64,000 nt of DNA from Deinococcus sp. JMULE3. Its GTDB lineage: Bacteria; Deinococcota; Deinococci; Deinococcales; Deinococcaceae. Below are positions 48,272 to 56,975 of the stretch, piece after piece. Both the position numbers and the translations under genes were made by a program. Position 1 is the stretch's first letter. Every line of letters begins with the position of its first letter. The stretch lies in NCBI RefSeq assembly GCF_013337115.1, contig NZ_SGWE01000004.1, positions 2,797,501 through 2,861,500 of the forward strand. The letters run 5' to 3'. The notes beneath the pieces are model-generated. The model was not told the origin of the DNA and made no database searches. It saw only the letters and a list, made by a program, of their open reading frames with translations.

Positions 48272-49828
48272 TCAGTCGTGGTCGTGCGTGCGGTTGCGTC
48301 CGGCGCGTTTGGCGTCGTACAGGCGGCGGTCGGCGTCGCCCAGCAGCCGGTCGAACTCGCCGCTGGTGGCCTCGGCCACGCCGATACTCAGGGTGATCTG
48401 CATGCCCGGCGCGACGCTGCCCCAGGGGTGCAGGCGGATCAGTTGCTGCAGGTCGTGGCAGCTGGCACTCAGGTCCCCGGCGGGCGCGGCGCGCAGCAGC
48501 ACGAACTCCTCGCCGCCGTAGCGCGCCGCGATGTCACCGGGCCGCGCCACGTCGAGGATCATGCGGGCCACGCGCTGCAGCACCAGATCCCCCGTCTGAT
48601 GACCCCAGGTGTCGTTCACGATCTTGAAATGGTCGATGTCGATCAGCGCGGCACTCAGGGGCGTGTGACTGGTGGCGGTCTGCGCGAGGCGTTGCCCCTC
48701 GGTGAAGAGGTGCTCGCGGTTGGCCAGGCGGGTCAGGTGGTCGGTGCGGCTCAGTTCGCGGATGCGGGCGTTCAGCGCGCGGAGTTCCTGCAGGTGCGCC
48801 TGCAGTTCGGTGTTCCGCTGCCGCTCCGCGCGGGCCTGATCCTGCAGCGACTGGATGCGGGTCAGGATCTCGAAGGTCTGGAAGTTCTGCCGTCGTTCGG
48901 CGAGGTGCGTGCGGCGGATGTACGCCAGCGTCTCGCGCAGGTGGTGCAGCGCCCGCGCGGGATCACCGAGTTCCTCGTGCAGCGTGCACAGCTGCTCGTG
49001 CAGTTCAGGCAGCAGGACGTGATCACCCAGCGGGCTCAGGTCACGCAGGGCCTCGTCCAGCAGCGTGCGAGCCGCGGCAGGCTCGGTGTGCGCCGCGAGG
49101 GTCAGGGCGACCGTGGCGCGCAGTTCCGGGTTGCTGCTCTGGTCGTGCAGTTGCCGCAGGCGACGGTGCGCGCGGCGACGTTCGGCCTCGCTGATCGGCT
49201 CGGGCTGAACGAGCAGCAGCGAGGCGAGCAGGCTGGCTTCCAGGTGCGGATGCTGATCCAGGTGCGGGTAGCTCAGGGCGCGCTGCACGTGACGGTGCGC
49301 GCCGGGCAGGTCCCCCTCGTCCCGGTCGAACTCGGCGAGGTTCGCGTGGGCGATTGCCACCCCGAAGTCGTACCCCAGCTGCCGGAACGTCCCGAGCGCC
49401 TCGGTGATGTACGCCCGTGCCCGCTGCGGGTCGCTCCTGCGTAACTCGACGGCCAGATCGTGCAGGGCGGTCGCGGTGAGTTCCGGGTCGTTGATATGCC
49501 GCGCCAGGGACACCTGCTCCTCGTACAGTTCGACGGCCCGGTCGGCGCGGTTCAGGGTGCTCTGCAGCGCCGCGAGAATATTCAGCCCGCGCCCCAGCCA
49601 CACGCTGGGCTCCCCGAGCCTCAGGGTGCTGATCGCGGCGCTGACCTCCTCGGTCGCCTTCGGGAGTTTTCCCTCCCGCCAGTCGAGGTACCCCAGCAGC
49701 ACGCTCGCCTGCGCGTGCGCGGGGGTGTTCAGGTGCGCCACGGCACTCTGGCGGGCCAGCGCGGGCGTGGTGTCGCGCTGATCCCAGGCCAGGGCCAGGG
49801 TGAGGGGGGAAGGGGGCGCGTCCGGCAT
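48272..49828 (-). CDS. TPR-GGDEF diguanylate cyclase
   Basis: About 518 residues. Residues 1-340 are TPR-like helical repeats, followed by a coiled coil (about 330-365) and a GGDEF domain with active-site GGEEF (ARYGGEEFVLLRAAP), so it should make c-di-GMP. DHLTRLANREHLF begins the domain and LIDIDHFKIVNDTWGHQ holds metal residues. No membrane segment, so it is cytoplasmic. The start at 49828 (MPDAPPS) is preferred; a GTG at 49843 overlaps a TATCGT box. Confidence 0.88.
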   Translation of the reverse strand: MPDAPPSPLTLALAWDQRDTTPALARQSAVAHLNTPAHAQASVLLGYLDWREGKLPKATEEVSAAISTLRLGEPSVWLGRGLNILAALQSTLNRADRAVELYEEQVSLARHINDPELTATALHDLAVELRRSDPQRARAYITEALGTFRQLGYDFGVAIAHANLAEFDRDEGDLPGAHRHVQRALSYPHLDQHPHLEASLLASLLLVQPEPISEAERRRAHRRLRQLHDQSSNPELRATVALTLAAHTEPAAARTLLDEALRDLSPLGDHVLLPELHEQLCTLHEELGDPARALHHLRETLAYIRRTHLAERRQNFQTFEILTRIQSLQDQARAERQRNTELQAHLQELRALNARIRELSRTDHLTRLANREHLFTEGQRLAQTATSHTPLSAALIDIDHFKIVNDTWGHQTGDLVLQRVARMILDVARPGDIAARYGGEEFVLLRAAPAGDLSASCHDLQQLIRLHPWGSVAPGMQITLSIGVAEATSGEFDRLLGDADRRLYDAKRAGRNRTHDHD

Positions 49829-49891
49829 GGTCTCAGCGTCCACGATACGTTGTCGGTAGGGGTCCGTGCAGGGCAGGTGCCGCGTCCCCCG

Positions 49892-50890
49892 TCAGGGGAG
49901 GGCCCAGAAAGCCCGCAGGGCCTCCACGACCGCGCCGGTCTTCTCGAACTGCGGCAGGCCGTCGGTGCCCTCGATCCGCACCGCACGCACACTGGGCTGC
50001 GCGGTGAACTGCGGCAGGCGGTCGAAGGACACGAAGGCGTCCCTGTCGTACAGCACCAGCGTGGGCACGGTCAGGCGGCTGTACAGGTCGCCGTACGCGT
50101 CCGCGGTGAACAGCTGCCCGCTGATGAAGTACAGCGGAGCGTACTTCGCGCCGGGCTGCCGCGTGGTGTCCATGGAGTAGTTCACGAGACCCTGATCGAC
50201 CGGCCCGCGGAACGAGCGGCTCAGGAAGTACTCGATGCTGATGCGGGTCCGCAGCAGCGCGTACAGCGGCGTGCTGAAGGTATTCAGGCGGTTGTACAGC
50301 GTCTGCCCGCCGTCCTCGTTGGTGGCCCGCTGCGTGCCGCCGCGCGGCTGCCCCAGCCCGCTGGGACTGATCAGGGCGAGGCTGCGGATGCGGGGTTCCT
50401 GCAGCGCGGCCCGCGCGGCGAACTCACTGCCCAGGCTGAGCGCCACGATGTCCACCTCGCTGCCCAGCTCCGCGACCAGCGCCGTCAGGGCGCCCGTCAT
50501 CAGGGCAGAGGTGTACTTCACGTCCGGACGGTCGCTGCTGCCGAAGCCCGGCCATTCCAGCGCGTACACCGGGCGCGTCCCGGCGAAGGCGTCCCAGAGG
50601 GGTTTCATCTCGTACGCGCTCGCGGCGGCGTTCACGCTGACCGTCAGCACCAGCGGGCGGCCCTCGCCACGCGGATCGGCGTAGTACGCGACCCGCCCGA
50701 AGCCCGGCAGGGTCAGGAACCGCCGCTCGCCACCCAGCGCGGGCCGCAGCGTCGGGGCGGCCACCGTCGTCGCAGCGGTGGTCGCGGCGGCTGGGGTCTG
50801 TGCCGCCTGGGCGGCAGCGACCGCGCCGACCGTCAGTCCGGCGAGGAGCAGCGAGAGGGTCACGGCGCGGCGCAGTCGGGAGGACGTCAT
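49892..50890 (-). CDS. Exported alpha/beta hydrolase
   Basis: A 332-residue protein. The signal peptide is [27 protein letters not shown]. The hydrolase core has [16 protein letters not shown], the nucleophile elbow VALSLGSEF (Ser in ALSLG, with Ala where Gly is usual), the acid in [11 protein letters not shown], and ends with [19 protein letters not shown], where Gln-Phe replaces the usual His-containing motif. The catalytic His is not obvious, so activity is uncertain. AGGAGG precedes the ATG. Confidence 0.75.
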   Translation of the reverse strand: MTSSRLRRAVTLSLLLAGLTVGAVAAAQAAQTPAAATTAATTVAAPTLRPALGGERRFLTLPGFGRVAYYADPRGEGRPLVLTVSVNAAASAYEMKPLWDAFAGTRPVYALEWPGFGSSDRPDVKYTSALMTGALTALVAELGSEVDIVALSLGSEFAARAALQEPRIRSLALISPSGLGQPRGGTQRATNEDGGQTLYNRLNTFSTPLYALLRTRISIEYFLSRSFRGPVDQGLVNYSMDTTRQPGAKYAPLYFISGQLFTADAYGDLYSRLTVPTLVLYDRDAFVSFDRLPQFTAQPSVRAVRIEGTDGLPQFEKTGAVVEALRAFWALP

Positions 50891-50991
50891 GCCTTCATCC
50901 TCCTGGCCCCGGCCGCGCGGAACTGTCCGGGGGCACCCACTGCGCCTTCATGGGTTCTTCGGGGACGGCGGCTGCTCTATGCTGCGCGGCG

Positions 50992-51984
50992 ATGCGTGCC
51001 GAACTGCTGTCCCGCGTGCTGTCCCTGCTGCCCGACCCGGCCCACGCCGGGCGGCCCGAACTCGCCGCGTACCACGCCATGCTCCGCGACTACCCCGCAC
51101 GCGGCGGGAAGGGCATCCGCAGCGACCTGCTGCTCGCCAGCGCCCGCGCGCACGGCGTGCAGCCCGGCCCCGCCTGGGAAGGCGCGCTGTGGCTCGCGGC
51201 GGCGCTGGAACTCTTCCAGAACTGGGTGCTGATCCACGACGACATCGAGGACGACAGCGAGGAACGCCGCGGCCGCCCGGCCCTGCACCGCCTGCACGGC
51301 GTCCCCCTGGCGATCAACGCCGGGGACGGCCTGCACGCCTACATGTGGGCGGCCGTGCACCGCGCGGGCGTGCCCGGCGCGATGGAAGCGTTCCTGGAGA
51401 TGATCCACCGCACCGCCGAGGGCCAGCACCTCGACCTGGGCTGGGTGGAGGCCCGCGAGTGGAGTCTGACCGAAGCCGACTACCTGGACATGGTGCGCCT
51501 GAAGACCGCGTACTACACGGTCGTCGTGCCGCTGCAACTGGGCGCGCTGGCCGCCGGGGCCGCGCCGCACCCGGACTTCCTGCCCGCCGGCCTGGCATTG
51601 GGGGCGGCGTTCCAGATCCGCGACGACGTGCTGAACCTGAACGGCGACCCCGCCAAGTACGGCAAGGAGATCGGCGGGGACCTGCTGGAAGGCAAACGCA
51701 CCATGATCGTCCTGCACTGGCTGGCGCACGCCCCCGCAGAACAGCGCGGCGCCTTCCTGACGCAGATGCACCGCGTCCGGCCCGACAAGGACCCGGCAGT
51801 CATCGCGGACATCCACCGCTGGCTGCTGGACAGCGGCAGCGTCGCCCACGCGCAGGCCTACGCCGACCAGGAGGCCGCAGCGGGCCTCGCGGCGCTGGCG
51901 GGAGCGCTGGCGGGCGCCGCGAACCCACAGGCGGCGCAGGAACTGCTCGGCGCCATGCGGACCCTCGCCACCCGCGACCACTGA
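50992..51984 (+). CDS. Polyprenyl (geranylgeranyl) diphosphate synthase
   Basis: A 330-residue trans-prenyltransferase. The first Asp-rich motif is LIHDDIEDDSEERRGRPALH. The second is FQIRDDVLNLNGD, where the usual last Asp is Asn. GGKGIRSDLLL and EIGGDLLEGKRTMIVLH are conserved. Likely supplies the carotenoid or quinone side chain. TATGCT lies 8 nt before the ATG. Confidence 0.85.
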   Translation: MRAELLSRVLSLLPDPAHAGRPELAAYHAMLRDYPARGGKGIRSDLLLASARAHGVQPGPAWEGALWLAAALELFQNWVLIHDDIEDDSEERRGRPALHRLHGVPLAINAGDGLHAYMWAAVHRAGVPGAMEAFLEMIHRTAEGQHLDLGWVEAREWSLTEADYLDMVRLKTAYYTVVVPLQLGALAAGAAPHPDFLPAGLALGAAFQIRDDVLNLNGDPAKYGKEIGGDLLEGKRTMIVLHWLAHAPAEQRGAFLTQMHRVRPDKDPAVIADIHRWLLDSGSVAHAQAYADQEAAAGLAALAGALAGAANPQAAQELLGAMRTLATRDH

Positions 51985-52000
51985 ACCCGCATTTGGATCA

Positions 52001-52022
52001 GAGGGGGCGGCAGTGCCCCCTC
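52001..52022. terminator. Hairpin between converging genes
   Basis: GAGGGGGC-GGCAGT-GCCCCCTC, an 8-bp stem followed by CGTTTCTG; between the prenyl synthase and N-formylglutamate amidohydrolase-like genes. Confidence 0.55.
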
Positions 52023-52035
52023 CGTTTCTGTCTGC

Positions 52036-52827
52036 TCAGCCCCAGGTGAGGGCAAGGGCCTGCGGGGCGAAGCGGGTAAAAGCCTCGTTCAGCGCGCGGA
52101 TCACGTCGTGGCGGGGCGTGCCGTCCACGTTCAGGTACAGCCCGGAGTTCACCTCGATGCCGAAGGCCGCGCGGTCCGGCGCTGCGTACGCGGCGCTGAT
52201 GGTGTCGGTCTGCCAGGGCACACCCACCTGCACGTCCGGGTAGGGGGTGCCCGCCAGCACGGGTGCGAAGGCGTCGGCGCAGGCGGCACGCAGGTCCTCC
52301 CACGCCGCGTGCGGGAAGGTGGGGGCATCGTCCGTGCCGGTCATCAGGCACAGGCCCGGGCGGGGCGTGCCCGTGTCGTGGCTCAGGGCCGGGCCGCTGG
52401 GGGCCATGCAGTGCCCCACGATCAGCAGGTCCGCCTCCCGTGCCTCCTGCGCCACCAGGGCGTGGAACGGGTCCCAGTAGCGGCGCAGGCGGGTCTCGCG
52501 CGCCGCCTCGCTCAGGGTGAACTCCGGCGGGTAGAGGGGCTGACGGTCGAAGGTGCCGCGTTTGATCACGCCGTTCTCGTCCCGGTCGTCGCGGTCGCGG
52601 TTCAGGTCCACCGCGAAGCGGCTCCAGGCGGCCTGCACGCTGCGCGCGCCCGGCAGGTGGAAGATCAGGTCGGTGTACGGGTCGCCGTCCAGGAACACGC
52701 GGCGCAGCAGGGCGTCCCGCGCCTCTGCGTTCAGGAGGTCCGGGCCGAGCATGTCACTCAGCACCTCGGCGGGCAGCGCGCCGGACGGGTGCGGCGTCAC
52801 GACGAGCAGTCGGTTCAGTTCAGGCAC
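52036..52827 (-). CDS. N-formylglutamate amidohydrolase-family protein
   Basis: A 263-residue zinc-dependent hydrolase. VDLNRDRDDRD (about 75-85), LLIVGHCMAPSGP and FGIEVNSGLYL are FGase marks. In histidine breakdown FGase makes glutamate, but no hut genes are here, so a related amide substrate is possible. GTG start at 52827 with TATCCT 6 nt upstream. Confidence 0.8.
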   Translation of the reverse strand: MPELNRLLVVTPHPSGALPAEVLSDMLGPDLLNAEARDALLRRVFLDGDPYTDLIFHLPGARSVQAAWSRFAVDLNRDRDDRDENGVIKRGTFDRQPLYPPEFTLSEAARETRLRRYWDPFHALVAQEAREADLLIVGHCMAPSGPALSHDTGTPRPGLCLMTGTDDAPTFPHAAWEDLRAACADAFAPVLAGTPYPDVQVGVPWQTDTISAAYAAPDRAAFGIEVNSGLYLNVDGTPRHDVIRALNEAFTRFAPQALALTWG

Positions 52828-52845
52828 GCCCGGAGGATACGCCCC

Positions 52846-53943
52846 TCAGCGGGGCCACAGGCGGCCCGTCCACCCGGCGGGGTTGGTGCCCTCGCCGCGC
52901 ACGCGGATTTCCAGGTGCAGGTGCGGCCCGGCGCTCAGGCCGGTGCTGCCCACCTCGCCGACCTTGTCGCCCCGCCTCACCTTCTGCCCGACCTGCGCCG
53001 TGACTTTGCTCTGGTGGAAGTACAGACTCACGACGCCCGCCCCGTGGTCGATGACGACCAGCCCGCCGCGTACCGGGTAGCGCCCGGCGATCACGACCGT
53101 GCCGTCGTTCACGGCCAGTACAGGCGTCCCGGCCCTGGCGGGGTAGTCGGTGCCGAAGTGGTACGCGACCGGGCCGCCCGCCACGTACGTGCGCGGCTGC
53201 CCGAACGACGAACTCGTCGGCGACACGCCCTTCAGGGCAGGTGCGAAGGGTCTGCTCCAGGCCTGCGGGGTGCGGCGCGCGTACGCCTTCTCCACCAGCG
53301 CGTCCTCCGCTGCGCGGGCCGGGTCCACCAGCACCCGGCTCACGCTGGGCGGCAGGTTCAGGTGCTGGATGGGGTCCTCCAGGCCCAGCACCGGAATGCG
53401 CCCCCGGACCAGCTGCCCGTCCAGACTCACCTCGTACACGACCGGGGTGGTCTTGCCCAGCACCACGCGGCCCACCACCACGAACTGCCCGGCGCCACCG
53501 GTGGGCCGCAGGATCTCGTTGGGCATCCGGACGTCCTCGCCCACCTCGCTGGGGAATCGCACGGTCGCCTGCGCGGCGCGCGGTCCACTCAGGCTGACCA
53601 GGAACGCGTCGCCCATCCGCAGGCTGGTCGGCACCGTGATGTTCACACCCGCGATCCGCGCCGTGGCGGGCGTGGGCGTCAGCTGCCCCGCCGGGAGCGG
53701 CGCAGGCAGGCCCGGCTTCCCGGTCGCGGTGGGCGGCGTCTCGCCCCTGGCGGGCAGCTGGAGGGTCTGCCCGACCTCCAGCGCGGTGCCGGACAGCCTG
53801 TTCAGGCGCAGCAGGGCGTCCACGGTCGTCCCGTTCGCCCGCGCGATCGAGTACAGCGTGTCCCCGGCCCGCACCACGTACGGGGCCGCCAGGGCAGGCA
53901 GCGCGGTCAGGAGCAGCAGGGCGGCCAGCGTTCGGCGCGTCAT
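52846..53943 (-). CDS. LysM and M23 peptidoglycan endopeptidase
   Basis: A 365-residue exported protein. Signal peptide TRRTLAALLLLTALPALAA, a LysM domain (about 25-70: YVVRAGDTLYSIARANGTTVDALLRLNRL), an Ig-like middle part, and a C-terminal M23 domain (about 255-365) with zinc residues in YHFGTDYPA and GPHLHLEIRV. Likely cleaves wall peptides. TAGGGT lies 7 nt before the ATG at 53943. Confidence 0.9.
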   Translation of the reverse strand: MTRRTLAALLLLTALPALAAPYVVRAGDTLYSIARANGTTVDALLRLNRLSGTALEVGQTLQLPARGETPPTATGKPGLPAPLPAGQLTPTPATARIAGVNITVPTSLRMGDAFLVSLSGPRAAQATVRFPSEVGEDVRMPNEILRPTGGAGQFVVVGRVVLGKTTPVVYEVSLDGQLVRGRIPVLGLEDPIQHLNLPPSVSRVLVDPARAAEDALVEKAYARRTPQAWSRPFAPALKGVSPTSSSFGQPRTYVAGGPVAYHFGTDYPARAGTPVLAVNDGTVVIAGRYPVRGGLVVIDHGAGVVSLYFHQSKVTAQVGQKVRRGDKVGEVGSTGLSAGPHLHLEIRVRGEGTNPAGWTGRLWPR

Positions 53944-54017
53944 GCGCCCCACCCTACGCGCAGGACGTGAGAAACCACCCCCGGACCCACATCCGGAGAC
54001 GGCGCCCGCGTACCCGG

Positions 54018-54458
<441 letters not shown>

Positions 54459-54459
54459 G

Positions 54460-54753
54460 TCAGTTCGCGTCGGGGGCGGCGTCGGCGCTGGGGCTGGGCG
54501 CGGCGAGACGTTCGCGAACGCTGGCGATCGCGTCGGTCAACAGGTCCGCCTCGGTGAAATCCAGGTTGCCGCGGGTCTTCTCGGCGAGCATGGTCAGGAG
54601 TTTCAGGCTGCGCTCGGCGGTCTGGCGGGCGCGGCGTTCCTCGAGCAGCCCGTCGCGGGCGGCGCTGGCGGTCGCGGCGTTCAGGTCGCCCAGGGCGGCC
54701 TCGGCGGTCGCCTGCAGGGAGTTCACGAGTCCGACGAATTCGGGGTTCGACAT
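54460..54753 (-). CDS. DUF1844-domain protein
   Basis: A 97-residue helical protein: FVGLVNSLQATAEAALGDLN...ERSLKLLTMLAEKTRGNLDFTEADLLTDAIASVRERL matches DUF1844 of unknown function. TACACT lies 7 nt before the ATG at 54753. It is coupled to dtd. Confidence 0.78.
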   Translation of the reverse strand: MSNPEFVGLVNSLQATAEAALGDLNAATASAARDGLLEERRARQTAERSLKLLTMLAEKTRGNLDFTEADLLTDAIASVRERLAAPSPSADAAPDAN

Positions 54754-54830
54754 GGCTGGAAGTGTAGCGGCTGCCAGTCGTGCGCCGCCCACCTGCGGGG
54801 CAGGGGGCGGCGTGCCGGGAGGGGCCTTCA

Positions 54831-54961
54831 TACGGGTTCCGTCTGTTTCGTTCACAAACCGGAAGGACACCGGTTTGCAAACTCCACGCCCGGAACCCGT
54901 TTCTCTCCTGCTCGCTCCGCTCGGGTTGAAAGGTTTGCAAACCTTTCAACCGGAGTCCGGC
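54831..54961. repeat. Stop-codon-abutting element, copy F (131 bp)
   Basis: Starts TACGGGTTCCGTCTG and ends GAGTCCGGC; TCA on both sides (54828-54830, 54962-54964), the right one being the TGA stop of the 120-residue protein gene. Hairpins: CAAACCGG with CCGGTTTG, and GGTTGAAAGGTTT with AAACCTTTCAACC. Confidence 0.9.
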
Positions 54962-55324
54962 TCAGCTCAGGCGGGGGCGTTTGCTGCGGGCCTCGCGGCG
55001 GGTCTTGGGGTCCAGGCCGACGAGCAGGAAGAAGTTCTCCAGCGCGTTTTCCTGGCCCTTGATGTCGGGGTGTTCGTGTTCGGGGGTGCCGGTCACGAAG
55101 GGCAGGGTGCGGTACAGGTCCAGGGCGTGGGTGATGACCTCGTCGGGGCCGTGGTCGTCGGCGAACGCGCCGAGTCGGGTGTAGACCTCGCGGCGGCTCT
55201 CGGCGTGTTTCAGGAATGCGTCGGGGTGGGGGGTTTCGCCTGATCGCAGCATGTCCTGCCGGGCGATGCGGCGGTAGTGCTTGAGTCCGGTCTGGATCTG
55301 CTCGGTGGAGAGGATTTCCTTCAT
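54962..55324 (-). CDS. Small helical protein of unknown function
   Basis: A 120-residue soluble, charged protein without a recognised family. It has HYRRIARQDMLRSGETPHPDAFLKHAESRREVYTRLGAFADDHGPDEVITHALDLYRTLPF, so is probably all-helical. GGAGG lies 7 bases before the ATG and TACCCT just before that. Its stop abuts repeat copy F. Confidence 0.6.
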   Translation of the reverse strand: MKEILSTEQIQTGLKHYRRIARQDMLRSGETPHPDAFLKHAESRREVYTRLGAFADDHGPDEVITHALDLYRTLPFVTGTPEHEHPDIKGQENALENFFLLVGLDPKTRREARSKRPRLS

Positions 55325-55787
55325 GCCGTCCTCCAGGGTACCCCGATCGCCACTGGTCGGGCGAGGTGCGGGGCTGGTACGCCGAGTATAGGCAGTCGTC
55401 CGGAGGTGCGTGCGGCCCGGCTCATGAGGCGGCTGGGCCTGCGCGTATAGCTGTGTGTATGGTGTGTATGATGCGCGCCGTCAGTGACGTGTGTCGGGCA
55501 GGGTGTGCTTCATGCCCTGGAGGGAGGGCGCCGGGCCACCGGAGCGCCTGCGTGAGAACGCTGAGGTTGTGGCATTTTCGGCAAACGCTGCACGGCGCGT
55601 GCAGCAAAGCACTTTTCTGGCATCCGGGGCTGTGAGCTGCATTCTGAGAATCATGGCAGAAGGGGCCGGTTTCTGACTCATGAATCAGCAGGCGGGCCGT
55701 ATAGAGGCCGTATAGGCGCATATTTGACCCCGGAAAGCAGATGAATTAAGGACGAATAAATAAAGGTAGGTTAAACTTTGCCTACCG
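55325..55787. other. 463-bp intergenic region upstream of the LysM-NlpC gene
   Basis: No gene supported. Contents: GCACG-GCG-CGTGC palindrome near 55588; two direct repeats GGCCGTATAG (55695-55704, 55706-55715) 11 bp apart; an AT-rich stretch 55738-55780; and an inverted repeat GGTAGG (55765-55770) with CCTACC (55781-55786) around TAAACT, 1 bp before the ATG at 55788. It looks like a regulated promoter. Confidence 0.5.
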
Positions 55788-56408
55788 ATGAAAGCGACGC
55801 GCATCCTCCTGACCCTCCTGGCCCTGACCGGAACCGCCACCGCCGCCACCTACACCGTCAAACCCGGCGACTCCCTGTACTCCATCGCCAAGAAGGCCGG
55901 CGTGGACGCCCCCACCCTGATGAAACTGAACAAACTGCCCAGCACCACCATCCAGGTCGGGCAGACCCTCAACCTGGGCGGCACCCCCGCACCCGCCGCG
56001 CGCCCCCAGGCCGCCGCGCCCGCCCCGGTCGCCACCGGCAACGCCACCATCCGCGCCGCGGCCACCCGCTTCCTCGGCGCCCGCTACGTGCTCGGCGCGA
56101 CCGGCGGCGGCGCACTGGACTGCAGCAGCTACACCATGAGCGTCTTCCGCCAGCTGGGCATCAACCTGCCCCGCACCGCCGCGCAGCAGTGGCGGGTCGG
56201 CAGCGCCGTCAGCCGCCGCGACCTGCGCGCCGGGGACCTCGTGTTCTTCAACACCATGGGCCGCACCGCCAGCCACGTCGGCGTGTACCTCGGCGACGGC
56301 ATGATGGCCAACGCCAACAGCTACCACGGCCGCACCATGATCGAACCCCTGTTCGGCAACCCCTACTGGGCTAACCGCTACGACGGCGCCCGCCGCGTCC
56401 TGAACTGA
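55788..56408 (+). CDS. LysM and NlpC/P60 cell-wall hydrolase
   Basis: A 206-residue exported protein. Signal peptide [18 protein letters not shown], LysM domain (21-65: [29 protein letters not shown]), and NlpC/P60 domain (90-205) with catalytic C112 (LDCSSYT), H163 ([11 protein letters not shown]) and a probable third residue N175. A gamma-D-Glu-diamino acid endopeptidase is expected. A long, repeat-bearing upstream region suggests control. Confidence 0.9.
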   Translation: MKATRILLTLLALTGTATAATYTVKPGDSLYSIAKKAGVDAPTLMKLNKLPSTTIQVGQTLNLGGTPAPAARPQAAAPAPVATGNATIRAAATRFLGARYVLGATGGGALDCSSYTMSVFRQLGINLPRTAAQQWRVGSAVSRRDLRAGDLVFFNTMGRTASHVGVYLGDGMMANANSYHGRTMIEPLFGNPYWANRYDGARRVLN

Positions 56409-56434
56409 ACCACCGCCGCAGCGCTTTCATCGGA

Positions 56435-56460
56435 CCCCCCGCCCCCACCAGGGCGGGGGG
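56435..56460 (+). terminator. Hairpin after the NlpC gene
   Basis: CCCCCCGCCC-CCACCA-GGGCGGGGGG, a perfect 10-bp stem; only a weak T-run (GCTTTG). Confidence 0.65.
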
Positions 56461-56503
56461 CGCTGCTTTGCCCGTCCAGTGAATCCAGCACACCCCGTCC
56501 GGT

Positions 56504-56923
56504 TCAGCGTTCACCGGGCGAACTGAGCGTCACGAACGTCCCCTGGCCCTGATGCGCGGCCGTGTACAGCACCGTCTCCCCGGCGCGGGTCAGGACCGCC
56601 TCGGCCTGAATGCCGTCGTCCGGCAGGGCGTGTGCAACCGCGAATCCGCGCGTCGTCAGCAGGTCACGCACCAGGACCGGGTCCCAGCGGGGCAGCGTGA
56701 ACTGCTCCACGCGCGTCTGACCACTGCGGACCTCGCGCCGCACGCCCCGCGAGGGCGGACACGACGGGATCAGGTCCGCCGGGCGGTCCGCGACACCCCA
56801 CACCCGCGCCGGGTCCGCGAAACAGTACAGCTCCCCACGCCAGCGGGACCCGGACTGCCACCAGATCACCCCACCCAGCACGGCAAGAATGGCGAGTGCA
56901 GCGGCCGCAACAGAGAAACGCAT
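56504..56923 (-). CDS. Single-helix anchored protein of unknown function
   Basis: A 139-residue protein. N-terminal helix RFSVAAAALAILAVLGGVIWW, then an outside domain with two cysteines (LYCFADP, IPSCPPSRG). No family recognised. TAGCCT lies 7 nt before the ATG. Confidence 0.55.
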   Translation of the reverse strand: MRFSVAAAALAILAVLGGVIWWQSGSRWRGELYCFADPARVWGVADRPADLIPSCPPSRGVRREVRSGQTRVEQFTLPRWDPVLVRDLLTTRGFAVAHALPDDGIQAEAVLTRAGETVLYTAAHQGQGTFVTLSSPGER

Positions 56924-56975
56924 GACGCGCAGGCTACCCCGCCGGGGTCGCGCGGCGGTCAGGTCACCCCGGCGG

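Noticed and set aside
55325..55787. c-di-AMP (ydaO) riboswitch before the LysM-NlpC gene
   Set aside because: Such genes are often under this riboswitch elsewhere, but I could not see its conserved core in the region.
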